64,000 nucleotides of DNA from Mesorhizobium sp. B2-1-1 (GTDB lineage Bacteria > Pseudomonadota > Alphaproteobacteria > Rhizobiales > Rhizobiaceae): positions 3,355,501 through 3,419,500 of the forward strand of contig NZ_CP083954.1 of the NCBI RefSeq assembly GCF_006442975.2, read 5' to 3'. This document shows, one piece after another, positions 34,197 to 43,652 of the stretch. Below the pieces are notes generated by a model. That model made no database searches and was not told the origin of the DNA. It saw nothing but the letters and a program-made list of their open reading frames with translations. Each line of letters opens with the position of its first letter. Position 1 is the stretch's first letter. A program made the position numbers and the translations under genes.

Positions 34197-34643
34197 ATGA
34201 TCAACGACGTCTACAATGCGAAAATTCTCGGTTTTGCCGGAAATATCACACGGATCGGCCGGCTCGATCATCCCGACGCCAGCGCGAGGGCACATTCCAA
34301 ATTGTGCGGCTCTACCGTTACCGTCGATCTCAATATGGCAGACGGCGTGGTTACCGATTTCGCACATGACGTGAAGGCCTGCGCGCTCGGCCAGGCCTCG
34401 TCCTCCATCATGGCGAAGCATGTGGTTGGCGCTACGGCCGACGAATTGCGCGCGGTGCGCGAGACCATGCTGAAAATGCTGAAAGAGAACGGAGCGCCGC
34501 CGGAAGGCCGCTTCGCCGATCTCAAATATCTGGAACCGGTGCGCGACTACAAGGCGCGCCATGCCTCGACCATGCTGACCTTCGACGCCGTGGTCGACGC
34601 GATCGGTCAGATCGAGAAGAAGCGCGCCGAAGAAGCCGCCTGA
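34197..34643 (+). CDS. IscU/SufU-like iron-sulfur scaffold-family protein with one cysteine missing
   Basis: 148 aa with the NifU N-terminal (IscU-like) fold. The first two cluster-binding cysteines are visible in HSKLCGSTVTVDL (about residue 41) and KACALGQASSSIM (about 66). The third, expected around residue 128 as in H-C-S, reads RHASTMLTFDAV, an Ala in place of Cys, while a His is kept just before. It may still bind a labile cluster or metal with fewer ligands. The gene sits divergent to folE, as in other rhizobia by recollection. ATG 34197 follows GGACTGGAAAATA. Confidence 0.82.
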   Translation: MINDVYNAKILGFAGNITRIGRLDHPDASARAHSKLCGSTVTVDLNMADGVVTDFAHDVKACALGQASSSIMAKHVVGATADELRAVRETMLKMLKENGAPPEGRFADLKYLEPVRDYKARHASTMLTFDAVVDAIGQIEKKRAEEAA

Positions 34644-34659
34644 TAGCCCACTTGGCGGC

Positions 34660-35571
34660 CTATCGGGGCCGTCTGCTTTCGGCGAATTCGCTTCTCACCC
34701 AGTCGGCGAAGGCGGCGGCTGGCTCGGGGAGATCACGCAGGCTTCTGGCCACCAGCCAATAGGCGCCGGACGCGACGTCGATGTCGAACGGCTTGACCAA
34801 CGTGCCGGAGGCGAGCTCTTCGCCGATCTGCAGGAGATCGCCCAGCGCCACGCCGTGTCCGAGCAGAGCGGCCTGCTTCGAAAGCGATGCATCCGCCAGC
34901 ATGGGACCGCGCGCGGGCACCGCGTCGGCAGGCACACCAGCCGCCTCAAACCAGCGCGCCCAACCCTGTCGGTTTTCCTCATGCAACAGCGTATAGCGGC
35001 CAAGGTCGGCCGGCTTGTCGAGGGGAGGCCCCGCGGCAAGCAGCGCCGGCGACAGAACCGGTGAATCAACCGTCGAGGCAAGCTGCTCGGCCTCGCTGCG
35101 CGGCCACGACACAGCATGCGCACTGAAGCGTAACGCAAGTTCAGGCTGGTCGCCGCGAAACTCAATCAGCCTTGGATCGACTTCGAGCGCGACGTCGATG
35201 TCGGGCCGCAATTGGCGAAAACGGTTGAGCCGCGGCACCAGCCATACCGATGCCAGAGACGGCTCGACGCTGACGCGAACCACTGTCTGCGCGGGAGCCG
35301 CCACCAACTCGGAAAGCAGGGCGTCGATGGCGTCGAAACTCCTGACCAGCTGACTGAGCAGCCGGCGGCCCGCATCGGTCAGTTCGACCCGGCGATGGTG
35401 ACGTTCGAACAGGGGCCGGCGCAGAAAGATCTCGAGCTCGCGGATCTGCCGGCTGATCGCTGCCTGCGAGACGAAAAGCTCCTCGGCCGCCCTGCTGAAA
35501 CTCAGGTGCCGCCCGGCTGCTTCAAAGCTCCTCAAGGCCGTCAGCGGCAGTCGCCCACGCTTCATTCGCAT
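34660..35571 (-). CDS. LysR-family transcriptional regulator (GcvA-like)
   Basis: 303 aa. Residues about 7-66 are the LysR HTH: LTALRSFEAAGRHLSFSRAAEELFVSQAAISRQIRELE, the form seen in GcvA and AmpR-like regulators. The rest is the effector-binding domain, with a GcvA/AmpR-type ending (WARWFEAAGVPADA, then SLSKQAALLGHGVALGD). It lies 838 bases from the class D beta-lactamase gene, with yidD in between, so control of that gene (AmpR-like) is a possibility only. Two ATGs (35571, 35565) are possible. Its 3' end is 16 bases from the convergent IscU-like gene. Confidence 0.85.
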   Translation of the reverse strand: MRMKRGRLPLTALRSFEAAGRHLSFSRAAEELFVSQAAISRQIRELEIFLRRPLFERHHRRVELTDAGRRLLSQLVRSFDAIDALLSELVAAPAQTVVRVSVEPSLASVWLVPRLNRFRQLRPDIDVALEVDPRLIEFRGDQPELALRFSAHAVSWPRSEAEQLASTVDSPVLSPALLAAGPPLDKPADLGRYTLLHEENRQGWARWFEAAGVPADAVPARGPMLADASLSKQAALLGHGVALGDLLQIGEELASGTLVKPFDIDVASGAYWLVARSLRDLPEPAAAFADWVRSEFAESRRPR

Positions 35572-35891
35572 AACCCAGGATTATCCGAAGTGGAAATTAT
35601 ACTCGTTTGAAGGCGAAGGCCAGCGGCGGTCTACTCGTCGCCAAGGAGATACGGCCATGATCCAGTTGCTGGAGATTTTTGGCGATGTGATGCGGATTGC
35701 AACGTTTCAGTGGCGTGACGAAAAAACCTGTCGAAAGCACCACGAAGAGCAGCCTAGCCCCTGCCGGTGGGCACCGCCGGCTGATCGGCAGCCACTTCGC
35801 CGCTTCCGCCCGTGAAAGCTCAGCAAGCAGGGGCGGGATTGCGTTCTCCCGATGAAGCCCACATCTATCGTCTGGAAAGACGGAGATCGCA
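35572..35891. other. Intergenic stretch without recognised gene
   Basis: 320 bases between the LysR gene and yidD, which are transcribed away from each other, so it should hold both promoters. Short open frames here have no good start or family pattern. Some GC-rich short inverted repeats around GCCGGTGGGCACCGCCGGC (about 35764-35782) are visible. Nothing else is recognised. Confidence 0.5.
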
Positions 35892-36266
35892 GTGGGCGAC
35901 CAGCATGGGCATGCACATACAGCCGGGCCGCCGCGGCGCGGCCGCAACTGGTCCGGCCCGTGGCGCAAGACCCCCGGCCGGGTGTTGGGCACGTCGCTGG
36001 TGCGCCTCTATCAACTGACGCTGTCCAGCTTCATCGGCAATTCCTGCCGTCATCTGCCGACCTGCTCGGAATATGCGCATGAGGCGATCGCCCGCCATGG
36101 TCTTTGGGCCGGCGGCTGGATGGGATTTTTCAGGGTTCTGCGTTGCGGACCATTCGGCACCCATGGCGTCGACCTTGTTCCGGAGGTTCTGGCGGATCGG
36201 TATGTCTGGTTCACGCCGTGGCGATATTGGCGGATCGGCAGCAACCGCGACGAGGCGCGAAGCTGA
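35892..36266 (+). CDS. yidD: Membrane protein insertion efficiency factor YidD
   Basis: 124 aa, longer than E. coli YidD (about 85 aa) through a His- and Arg-rich N-terminal extension of about 35 residues. The conserved core is [32 protein letters not shown], with its Cys pair, followed by [19 protein letters not shown]. The amphipathic protein helps YidC insert membrane proteins. The start is GTG 35892, which follows CGGAGATCGCA. It is oriented toward the beta-lactamase gene. Confidence 0.9.
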   Translation: MGDQHGHAHTAGPPRRGRNWSGPWRKTPGRVLGTSLVRLYQLTLSSFIGNSCRHLPTCSEYAHEAIARHGLWAGGWMGFFRVLRCGPFGTHGVDLVPEVLADRYVWFTPWRYWRIGSNRDEARS

Positions 36267-36408
36267 CTGCCGGTCAGTTCTTCAAGGCAACCGTTTACGA
36301 TCTGGTAGGGTTAACGGCAGCCTGCACAACAACTGCGAATTTGAGACAAAATCGAGACAAGAGACCTCGCTAAGCCGCTCGCCGAACCCCCTCTGGAGCG
36401 AGCATCCA

Positions 36409-37227
36409 ATGCGCAATGTCGACCGTCTTCCCTTCATCCTTGCCGGAGTCCTGTTCCTGCTTGCCTGGCTTCTGGGATTTCCGATGCGCGCGCAATCGGC
36501 GCCGCTCGGGGATGTGCAGTGCACGTTGATCGCCGATGCACAGAGCGGCAAGACGCTTTACCAGAACGGCGTCTGCGATCAGCGGTTCAGCCCGGCCTCG
36601 ACGTTCAAGGTGCCGCTGTCGCTGATCGGTTACGATGCCGGCATACTCAGCGACGAACACACGCCGAGCTGGGGCTACAAGCCTGAATTCAAGGCGGTCA
36701 AGCGGGACCACAAGACCGTCGATCCGACGATCTGGGAGCGGGACTCGGTGCTGTGGTATTCGCGCCAGATCACCCGCCGGCTTGGACCGGAGAGCTTTGC
36801 CGGCTACGTCTCGAAGTTCGCCTATGGCAATGCGGACGTTTCCGGCGATCCCGGCAAGAATGACGGCCTGACCCACTCGTGGGTGAACTCCTCGCTCAAG
36901 ATCACGCCGGTCGAACAGATAGACTTCCTGCGTAAGCTCCTCGCCGGCAAGATGCCGGTCTCGGCCAAGGCTCACGACATGACGAAAGCCATCCTACCCA
37001 GCTTCAAGGCCGGCGACTGGACCGTCCAGGGCAAGACGGGCAGCACCAGGGTCGGCGAGGGCGGCAAGGACAGGCGTTCACTCGGCTGGTTCGTCGGCTG
37101 GGCGCAGAAAAACGGCCGCCAGATCGTGTTTGCCCGGCTCGTCGTCGATACGAAGCGGAGCGATATGCCGAAGGGGCTCGCGACGCGCGCGGCCTTCCTG
37201 AAGGACCTGCCGCTGCTGATTAAATAG
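36409..37227 (+). CDS. Class D beta-lactamase (OXA-like)
   Basis: 272 aa with an N-terminal signal peptide or anchor ([23 protein letters not shown]). The class D motifs are complete: STFK (active-site Ser and carbamylated Lys), S-V-L in [11 protein letters not shown] in [10 protein letters not shown], and KTG in [11 protein letters not shown], with W at the usual spot in WFVGWAQ. It is expected to hydrolyse penicillin-type beta-lactams in the periplasm; spectrum cannot be told from sequence. ATG 36409 follows GGAGCGAGCATCC. The open frame extends left to 36073 but overlaps yidD there. No mobile element flanks it, so it looks resident. Confidence 0.9.
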   Translation: MRNVDRLPFILAGVLFLLAWLLGFPMRAQSAPLGDVQCTLIADAQSGKTLYQNGVCDQRFSPASTFKVPLSLIGYDAGILSDEHTPSWGYKPEFKAVKRDHKTVDPTIWERDSVLWYSRQITRRLGPESFAGYVSKFAYGNADVSGDPGKNDGLTHSWVNSSLKITPVEQIDFLRKLLAGKMPVSAKAHDMTKAILPSFKAGDWTVQGKTGSTRVGEGGKDRRSLGWFVGWAQKNGRQIVFARLVVDTKRSDMPKGLATRAAFLKDLPLLIK

Positions 37228-37238
37228 CCGAGGCTTTA

Positions 37239-37276
37239 CGGCGGCGGCATCTGCCCATAAAAGACTGCCGCCGCCG
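37239..37276 (+). terminator. GC-rich hairpin between beta-lactamase and thrS
   Basis: A perfect 11-base inverted repeat (CGGCGGCGGCA / TGCCGCCGCCG) with a 16-base loop begins 11 bases after the beta-lactamase stop. It has no U-tract. It could be a terminator or a leader structure for thrS, which starts 98 bases later. Confidence 0.45.
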
Positions 37277-37374
37277 GACGCCTCCGGCTATCTGGCAGGC
37301 CGCAGCCTCGAACGGCTGACGACCTGCATTTCACCACCCGCGCTCGTTTGCGGGACTGGATAGGAGAATACCTG

Positions 37375-39351
37375 ATGCTGAATGCCGTTTCCCTGACATT
37401 TCCCGATGGCTCCGTGCGCGACTACGATGCGGCGATGACCGGTGCAGGTCTTGCCGAATCGATCTCCAAGTCGCTGGCCAAGAAGGCCGTGGCCTATGCC
37501 ATCGACGGTACCGTGCGCGATCTCTCCGATCCGCTCGGCAAGTCCGGCAAGATCGAGATCATCACCCGCGACGATCCGCGCGCGCTGGAACTCATCCGCC
37601 ATGACGCGGCACATGTGCTGGCGGAGGCCGTGCAGGAGATATGGCCGGGAACGCAGGTGACCATCGGGCCGGTGATCGAGAACGGATTCTACTACGACTT
37701 CGCCCGCAACGAGCCGTTCACTCCGGACGACTTCCCGGTGATCGAGAAGAAGATGCGCGAGATCATTGCGCGCAACAAGCCGTTCACGAAGGAAGTCTGG
37801 TCGCGCGACAAGGCCAAAAAGGTCTTTGCCGACAAGGGCGAGCGCTACAAGCTGGAACTGATCGACGCCATTCCTGACGATCAGGATCTCAAGATCTACG
37901 CGCAAGGCGACTGGTTCGACCTTTGCCGCGGTCCGCATATGGCCTCGACCGGGCAGATCGGCAATGCCTTCAAGCTGATGAAGGTGGCGGGCGCCTATTG
38001 GCGCGGAGATTCGAACAACCCGATGCTGACGCGCATCTACGGCACGGCGTGGGCTGATCAGGCGCAGCTCGACGCCTACCAGACAATGCTGGAGGAAGCC
38101 GAAAAGCGCGACCACAGGAAGCTCGGCCGCGAGATGGATTTGTTCCATTTCCAGGAAGAGGGGCCCGGTGTCGTCTTCTGGCATGCCAAGGGCTGGAAGA
38201 TGTTCCAGAACCTGGTCAACTACATGCGCCGCCGCCTCGACGAGCAGGGCTACCAGGAGGTCAACGCACCGCAGGTGCTCGACAAGAGCCTGTGGGAGAC
38301 GTCGGGCCATTGGGGCTGGTATCGCGACGCCATGTTCAAGGTCACCGTTGCCGGCGACGACACCGATGACGACCGCGTGTTCGCGCTGAAGCCGATGAAC
38401 TGTCCTGGCCATGTGCAGATATTCAAGCACGGGTTGAAATCCTATCGCGACCTGCCCGTGAAGCTTGCGGAATTCGGCAATGTGCATCGCTATGAGCCGT
38501 CGGGCGCGCTACACGGGCTGATGCGCGTGCGCGGTTTCACGCAGGATGACGCGCATATTTTCTGCACCGAGGAGCAACTGGCGTCGGAGTGCCTGCGTAT
38601 CAACGATCTGATTCTGTCGACCTATGCCGATTTCGGCTTCGACGAAATCAGCGTGAAGCTGTCGACCCGGCCGGACAAGCGCGTCGGCACCGACGAAGCC
38701 TGGGATCACGCCGAAGCGATCATGAGCGGCGTGCTGGAGACGATCAGGACGCGATCGGGCAACCGCATCAAGACCTCGATCAATCCTGGCGAGGGCGCCT
38801 TCTACGGGCCGAAGTTCGAATATGTGCTGAAGGATGCCATCGGCCGCGAATGGCAATGCGGCACCACGCAGGTCGACTTCAACCTGCCGGAGCGTTTCGG
38901 TGCCTTCTACATCGGCTCGGATTCCGAGAAGAAACAGCCTGTCATGGTGCACCGTGCCATCTGCGGCTCGATGGAGCGCTTCCTCGGCATCCTGATCGAG
39001 AACTATTCCGGCCATTTCCCGCTGTGGTTCGCGCCGCTGCAGGTAGTGGTGGCGACGATCACTTCGGACGCCGACGGCTATGCGAACGAAGTGGTGGCGA
39101 AGCTGAAAGCCGCGGGCTTGTCCGCCGAGGCGGATCTGCGCAACGAGAAGATCAACTATAAGGTCCGTGAGCACAGCCTAGCCAAGGTTCCGGTCATCCT
39201 CGTCTGCGGCAAGCGCGAGGCGGAAGAGCAGACGGTCAACATGCGCCGCCTCGGATCGCGCGATCAGGAGTCGCTGGGTCTCGCCCAAGCGGTCGCGCAG
39301 CTGACCGAAGAAGCGATCACGCCCGATCGCCGACGCAAACCTGCGGCCTGA
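37375..39351 (+). CDS. thrS: Threonyl-tRNA synthetase
   Basis: 658 aa. It charges tRNA-Thr. Domain order is complete: N-terminal TGS-type domain (residues 1-62), editing domain with [16 protein letters not shown] (HxxxH) and the later zinc-ligand stretch DLCRGPHM, class II catalytic core with motif 2 ([21 protein letters not shown]), MNCPGH and motif 3 ([12 protein letters not shown]), and an anticodon-binding domain. ATG 37375 follows TAGGAGAATACC. A hairpin terminator follows the stop by 20 bases. Confidence 0.96.
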   Translation: MLNAVSLTFPDGSVRDYDAAMTGAGLAESISKSLAKKAVAYAIDGTVRDLSDPLGKSGKIEIITRDDPRALELIRHDAAHVLAEAVQEIWPGTQVTIGPVIENGFYYDFARNEPFTPDDFPVIEKKMREIIARNKPFTKEVWSRDKAKKVFADKGERYKLELIDAIPDDQDLKIYAQGDWFDLCRGPHMASTGQIGNAFKLMKVAGAYWRGDSNNPMLTRIYGTAWADQAQLDAYQTMLEEAEKRDHRKLGREMDLFHFQEEGPGVVFWHAKGWKMFQNLVNYMRRRLDEQGYQEVNAPQVLDKSLWETSGHWGWYRDAMFKVTVAGDDTDDDRVFALKPMNCPGHVQIFKHGLKSYRDLPVKLAEFGNVHRYEPSGALHGLMRVRGFTQDDAHIFCTEEQLASECLRINDLILSTYADFGFDEISVKLSTRPDKRVGTDEAWDHAEAIMSGVLETIRTRSGNRIKTSINPGEGAFYGPKFEYVLKDAIGREWQCGTTQVDFNLPERFGAFYIGSDSEKKQPVMVHRAICGSMERFLGILIENYSGHFPLWFAPLQVVVATITSDADGYANEVVAKLKAAGLSAEADLRNEKINYKVREHSLAKVPVILVCGKREAEEQTVNMRRLGSRDQESLGLAQAVAQLTEEAITPDRRRKPAA

Positions 39352-39371
39352 CCCGGTAGTATTTCAAGCGG

Positions 39372-39399
39372 AATGGCGGTGGAGCAGTCCACCGCCATT
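39372..39399 (+). terminator. Rho-independent-like terminator after thrS
   Basis: A perfect 12-base stem AATGGCGGTGGA / TCCACCGCCATT with the 4-base loop GCAG starts 20 bases past the thrS stop and ends in TTTCC. Compact stem and loop make this the best terminator candidate in the window. Confidence 0.7.
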
Positions 39400-39469
39400 T
39401 CCATATCGCACCGTCTTCACATCCCTCCATTTTCACATCCCTGTCACGGCAGTCTTGTAACAAGCCCTC

Positions 39470-40408
39470 ATGCTCAAGCTGAAATTGCGTGAAAAACCGT
39501 TTCCCGAGCTTTCCTATGCTAATCCCCGACAGCCAGCGCTGACGCGGTGGGTCATCCATTCCATCGAAGGCCTGTCCGGACGCGACCGTTTTGCAGCGCT
39601 TTATGATTTTTGGCGCCGCCAGGTGGTCCCGTCCGGCGAGCGCGTGTTCAGCCGCATGCTCGAATTGATCGATGTGCGGGTGCGAACCCCCGACCAATGG
39701 CCCCCGCAGACCCTGCCTGACACGCCGCTGGTGATCGTCGCCAATCATCCCTTTGGCATCGGCGACGGGATTGCCGTGCTGTCGCTGACTGAGCAGCTTG
39801 GGCGGCCGTTCCGGGTCATGATCCACAAGGATCTGCTCAAGATCAGCGAGATGGAGCCCTATTCGCTGCCGATCGACTTTTCCGAAACCAAGGACGCGTT
39901 GAAGAACAACATGGCGGTGCGTCACGAGGCGGTGCGGCTCTTGAAGGAAGGCGTCACCATCGTGGTGTTTCCGGCCGGCGGTGTCGCCACCGCGCCGAAA
40001 GGTTTTGGCCGGGCACGCGACCTGCCATGGAAGATGTTTCCGGCGCGTCTCGTGCAGGATGCCAAGGCTTCCGTAGTGCCGATGCATTTCTCCGGCCAGA
40101 ACGGCAGGCTGTTCCATCTGGTCAGCGGTCCCATGAACATGGCCGAGCGCGACGGACGCGTGGCGAAGTTCGTCGGCAAGGCATCGCTGGCGCTGCGCAT
40201 TTCGCTGCTTATCCGCGAATTCGCCCGGCTTTCCGGCAAGTCGATCGACGTGCGTGTCGGCGATGTGCTGAACTGGAATGAACTGGAGCCCGTGCGCGAC
40301 CGCAAGGCGCTGCTCGAGCGCCTCTATAGAGGCGTCTTCGATCTGGCGCCGCCGGTTCCTCGCCGCCGGATTCCATTCCTACCGGCACGAGCCAAGCTGG
40401 CGGCGTAG
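39470..40408 (+). CDS. Lysophospholipid acyltransferase family protein (PlsC-like)
   Basis: 312 aa. It carries the acyltransferase motifs IVANHPFGIGDGIAV (NHP-x(4)-D form, near residues 91-105) and TIVVFPAGGVATAPKGFG (block III-type FPAGG). The PlsC-like family transfers acyl chains to phospholipids or lyso-ornithine lipids; the longer FPAGG variant resembles OlsA-like and hemolysin-type acyltransferases. The ATG at 39470 has no clear Shine-Dalgarno, so the start is open. It is convergent with the exported protein gene. Confidence 0.82.
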   Translation: MLKLKLREKPFPELSYANPRQPALTRWVIHSIEGLSGRDRFAALYDFWRRQVVPSGERVFSRMLELIDVRVRTPDQWPPQTLPDTPLVIVANHPFGIGDGIAVLSLTEQLGRPFRVMIHKDLLKISEMEPYSLPIDFSETKDALKNNMAVRHEAVRLLKEGVTIVVFPAGGVATAPKGFGRARDLPWKMFPARLVQDAKASVVPMHFSGQNGRLFHLVSGPMNMAERDGRVAKFVGKASLALRISLLIREFARLSGKSIDVRVGDVLNWNELEPVRDRKALLERLYRGVFDLAPPVPRRRIPFLPARAKLAA

Positions 40409-40431
40409 GTCCATTTCGTGGAGATCCGAAG

Positions 40432-40453
40432 GGAAAGCGGCTCGAGGCTTTCC
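40432..40453. terminator. Short hairpin between convergent genes
   Basis: GGAAAGC / GCTTTCC with an 8-base loop lies in the 53-base gap between the convergent acyltransferase and exported-protein genes, a possible two-way terminator. Confidence 0.35.
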
Positions 40454-40461
40454 GGAATTGA

Positions 40462-41424
40462 CTAATCCGCGCCTTCTTCCGGATCCATCGCGGCGGCTTC
40501 CGTCGCGAGAACCTCGATTTCCTGGTTCTGTCCGGCCACGACAGTGAAATCCTTCTGGTAGATGCGGTCGCGGTTCTTGGCGATGATGGTGTAGTCGCCT
40601 TCGGCCAGCACCATCGAGGCGAAGGCGCCGACGGTTTCCTTGATCGGATCGCCGGATTCGTTGAGCAGCGACCACGACGTGTCGGCGATCGCTTCGCCGC
40701 CCGCTTCACGCACCAGCTTCAAGGTAATCTCGGCGGCGTGATGCTCGACGGTGGCTTCGGTCAGCTTGCCGGCCTCGACGCGGATGTCGGAGCGGATGAC
40801 GGCATTGACCGCGCCATAGGTCGAGACCACGTGGTAGATGCCGGCATTGAGACGCACGACGCTGTTGGGCTCGACGTCGGGAATGATCAGCGCGCGATCG
40901 CCATTGGGTTCGGCATTGCCCTCATAGATCGAGAAGCGCAGCTTCTTTGGCGGGATGCGCGCCCCTCCCGAAAGGACGGCATCGAGCTTCAGGCCGCCGG
41001 CATCGAGCACGAGGCTCTCGCGCTTGGCGTCCTTGCCGACGGTGATGCGCTTGGTGGCACCGGCCCGGCCGTAGGAAGCGTGAACCAGATAGCTGCCGGG
41101 TTCGAGCTGGAAGACCGCCGTGCCGCCATGGGCGGAAGCCACCATCGGCAATTTGCCGTTGACGGCCTCCGGCTTGAAGACGCGCCAGACGATACCGCGA
41201 GTGATATCGCCTCCCTTGTCGGTCAATTGCGCGGACAAGGTGATGGCGCCGCCGCCACCAAGCGCCAGCGATGTCTCGCCTTTCGGCGTCGCGTAGCTCG
41301 AAATTCCGGGAAGCTTCAGGTCGCTGACGCCATCCACATTCTGCGCCACGGCAAAGGAAACCGGCGCCATGAGCAGCAGGGTGCAGACCCAGATCAGGAA
41401 AAGACGCAAAGTCCCCTCAAACAT
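40462..41424 (-). CDS. Exported protein with three repeated beta-type segments
   Basis: 320 aa. The signal peptide spans about residues 1-28 (LFLIWVCTLLLMAPVSFAVA). Three segments of similar layout follow: each has a strand with an aromatic, a middle L-x-x-G-x-Y-x-[VI] (QLEPGSYLVHASYG, LNAGIYHVVSTYG, LAEGDYTIIAKN), and a closing V-x-x-G/K strand. They look like small beta-sandwich units, comparable to carboxypeptidase-regulatory-like folds. The C-terminal six residues are acidic (DPEEGAD). Location is periplasmic or outer surface. Function is unknown. ATG 41424 has a poor Shine-Dalgarno (AAGGC), so a start further upstream is possible. Confidence 0.65.
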   Translation of the reverse strand: MFEGTLRLFLIWVCTLLLMAPVSFAVAQNVDGVSDLKLPGISSYATPKGETSLALGGGGAITLSAQLTDKGGDITRGIVWRVFKPEAVNGKLPMVASAHGGTAVFQLEPGSYLVHASYGRAGATKRITVGKDAKRESLVLDAGGLKLDAVLSGGARIPPKKLRFSIYEGNAEPNGDRALIIPDVEPNSVVRLNAGIYHVVSTYGAVNAVIRSDIRVEAGKLTEATVEHHAAEITLKLVREAGGEAIADTSWSLLNESGDPIKETVGAFASMVLAEGDYTIIAKNRDRIYQKDFTVVAGQNQEIEVLATEAAAMDPEEGAD

Positions 41425-41578
41425 GCCTTGCGTTGAAGCCCATGGCGGTGGCAATTTCAAGGCTTAAGAGTCCGACCGATACGACTCTCCAGCCTGGCGC
41501 GCCCGCGTCGATGCCCGAGCCGCCCCGCATTCCCATGGCGCGCTTCAGCTCAAAATCGAACTTAGGAGACTTGCGCCC

Positions 41579-42163
41579 ATGGCGTCCCCGATCATCGACT
41601 TCCTGCTGACCCGCAATTCAGCGCCGATACCGGAGTTGAAGGAGCCCGCGCCCGGCGACGCCGAGATCGCCACGATGATCGCCGCCGCCACGCGCGTGCC
41701 CGATCATGGCCGGCTCGAGCCCTGGCGCTTCATTCTTTATCGCGGCGATGCCCGCATCGAGATCGGCAGGAAGCTGGCGGCCCTTGCCGAACAGCGGGAG
41801 GGACCTTTACCGGATGGCCGCCGCAACCAGGAGCTGGCGCGCTTCTCGCGCGCGCCGCTGGTGATCGGCGTCGTGTCGGTGCCGAAGGAAAATCCAAAAA
41901 TCCCGCAATGGGAGATGTTCCTGTCCGGCGGCATGGCGGCGATGAACCTGATGATTGCCGCCAACGCACTGGGCTATGGCACCAACATGATCAGCAACTG
42001 GTATTCGGACGTGCCGGAGGGCAGGGCGATCTTGGGGCTGGCGCCGCAAGAGCGCGTAATCGGCTTCGTCCATATCGGCTCCTATGGCGGCCCGGCGCCG
42101 GAGCGGCCGCGCCCCGATCCGGCAAAGCTTTATGCGGACTATGCCGGGCCCTGGGCGGGCTAA
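41579..42163 (+). CDS. Nitroreductase-family flavoprotein (YdjA-like)
   Basis: 194 aa. The short one-domain nitroreductase form: FLLTRNSAP, AATRVPDHGRLEPWRFILYRGDAR, then NLMIAANALGYGTNMISNWYSDVP and FVHIGSYGG. FMN-binding residues are inferred from the R-x(3)-P-x-D-H-G-x-L-E-P-W-R motif. These enzymes reduce nitro groups or quinones with NAD(P)H; physiological substrate unknown. ATG 41579 follows TAGGAGACTTGCGCCC. Its TAA stop is immediately followed by the GTG start of the flavin reductase gene, so the two are coupled. Confidence 0.88.
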   Translation: MASPIIDFLLTRNSAPIPELKEPAPGDAEIATMIAAATRVPDHGRLEPWRFILYRGDARIEIGRKLAALAEQREGPLPDGRRNQELARFSRAPLVIGVVSVPKENPKIPQWEMFLSGGMAAMNLMIAANALGYGTNMISNWYSDVPEGRAILGLAPQERVIGFVHIGSYGGPAPERPRPDPAKLYADYAGPWAG

Positions 42164-42772
42164 GTGTTCTACGAGCCGTCAAAGGGGCACGGACTGCCGC
42201 ACGATCCGTCGAAGGCGATCGTGGCGCCGCGCCCGATCGGCTGGATCTCGACCCTGAACGGGGCCGGCGAGATCAACCTCGCGCCCTATTCCTTCTTCAA
42301 TGCCGTTTCGACAAGGCCCTTCATCGTCTGGTTTTCCTCCGAGGGCGAGAAGGACAGCGCCTCCTTCGCCCAGGAGACCAGCGAGTTCGTAGCGAATCTG
42401 GTCGGCCGCGATCTCGCCGAGAAGATGAACCGGACGTCGGTCGACGCGCCGCGCGGCGTCAACGAGTTCGTTTATGCCGATCTCGCCATGGCGCCGTCGC
42501 GTCTTGTCGCGCCGCCGCGCGTGGCGGCCGCACCCGCCGCACTCGAATGCAAGGTGACCGAAGTGTTCCGGCCAAAGGCCCTGGACGGAACGCCGACCAG
42601 CGCCGTCGTCGTGGCCGGCGAAGTGATCGGCGTGCATATTGACGATGCCTACCTGAAAGACGGCCTGTTCGATATCAGCAAGGCCGGCAATGTCGCTCGC
42701 CTCGGCTACATGGATTATGCCAGCGTCAACGAAGTGTTTTCGATGCGCCGGCCGCGTTGGGGCAAGGATTAG
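42164..42772 (+). CDS. Flavin reductase family protein (FMN-binding split barrel)
   Basis: 202 aa. The N-terminal motif VAPRPIGWISTLN, then INLAPYSFFNAVSTRPFIVWFSS, and the later EVIGVHIDDAYLKDG are typical of the flavoprotein oxygenase/flavin reductase split barrel. The GTG start at 42164 begins the base after the nitroreductase stop. It may supply reduced FMN to the nitroreductase or act on its own; the pairing is suggestive only. Confidence 0.86.
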   Translation: MFYEPSKGHGLPHDPSKAIVAPRPIGWISTLNGAGEINLAPYSFFNAVSTRPFIVWFSSEGEKDSASFAQETSEFVANLVGRDLAEKMNRTSVDAPRGVNEFVYADLAMAPSRLVAPPRVAAAPAALECKVTEVFRPKALDGTPTSAVVVAGEVIGVHIDDAYLKDGLFDISKAGNVARLGYMDYASVNEVFSMRRPRWGKD

Positions 42773-42974
42773 CCCGCAAGGGGGCCCAGTCACTGTGCTT
42801 TCCTGACGGCGAGCCGTCATCACGACGCGCCCTGAGCTTGATGACGCGGCATGACGAAACCTTCTGCACACCAGGACCGTTTCGTCCAGGCGCGGGATGG
42901 GCGATAGTCCGCTGAGGGTCGGCGGTAGTCTGTTGCTGGTAAATGCCGACGGCAAATATCATGGAAGGTTGATC

Positions 42975-43649
42975 ATGGTCTCGAGATTGATCCTCCAGAC
43001 GTTCGTGTGGTTCGGCGCAATGGGCGCGCTGCTTTTCCTGACAGCGGGTACGCTGACCTGGCCGGGAGCCTGGGTATATCTGGCGGTGATGACCGGGCTG
43101 AGCCTGACCCTTGGCGTGACGCTGGCCCGGCGCGATCCCGGGCTGATGAACGAACGGCTGAGCTCTCCCATCCAGAAGGACCAGACCGCGGCCGACAAGG
43201 TTCTGTTGAGCATACTCCTGCTCGGCATATTTGCCTGGCTGGCCTTCATGGGTTTCGACTACCGCTTCGGCTGGTCCGTCGTTCCGGTCTGGGTACAGGC
43301 GATCGGTGCGCTGGTTCTGCTGGTCGGACTATGGATCAGCTATCTGACGATGCTGGAGAATAGCTTCGCGGCGCCCGTCGTGAAGATCCAGGCGGAGCGC
43401 GGACAGCAAGTGATCACAACGGGTCCCTATAGCTATGTGCGCCATCCCATGTATGCCGGCGCCATCCTCTTCTTTGCCGGCACGGCTCTCCTGCTCGGCT
43501 CCTGGTGGGGGCTGGCACTGGTCGTCGTGTTCATCGTTCTCTTGGCCATCCGCACATTCATCGAGGAAAAAACGCTTCGCACCGGTCTGCGCGGCTATGA
43601 CGACTATGCGGCCCATGTCCGCTACCGCCTGATCCCGTTGGTCTGGTAG
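42975..43649 (+). CDS. Isoprenylcysteine carboxyl methyltransferase/PEMT-like membrane protein
   Basis: 224 aa with five hydrophobic segments. The C-terminal catalytic stretch GPYSYVRHPMYAGAI and the acidic pair FIEEKTLRTG, followed by YDDYAAHVRYRLIP, are the motifs of the ICMT/PEMT-like family (SAM binding through RHP and EE). In bacteria these act on lipids or on unidentified membrane substrates. ATG 42975 follows GGAAGGTTGATC. The open frame extends to 42897 but without a better start. The gene ends 3 bases from the convergent CoA-lyase gene. Confidence 0.82.
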   Translation: MVSRLILQTFVWFGAMGALLFLTAGTLTWPGAWVYLAVMTGLSLTLGVTLARRDPGLMNERLSSPIQKDQTAADKVLLSILLLGIFAWLAFMGFDYRFGWSVVPVWVQAIGALVLLVGLWISYLTMLENSFAAPVVKIQAERGQQVITTGPYSYVRHPMYAGAILFFAGTALLLGSWWGLALVVVFIVLLAIRTFIEEKTLRTGLRGYDDYAAHVRYRLIPLVW

Positions 43650-43652
43650 CGG

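Noticed and set aside
36073..36408. Extended N-terminus for the beta-lactamase
   Set aside because: It overlaps yidD in another frame; the ATG at 36409 directly precedes the signal peptide.
37228..37374. T-box or similar tRNA-sensing leader upstream of thrS
   Set aside because: Only a simple GC hairpin is visible; none of the conserved T-box sequence is present, and such leaders are rare in this group.
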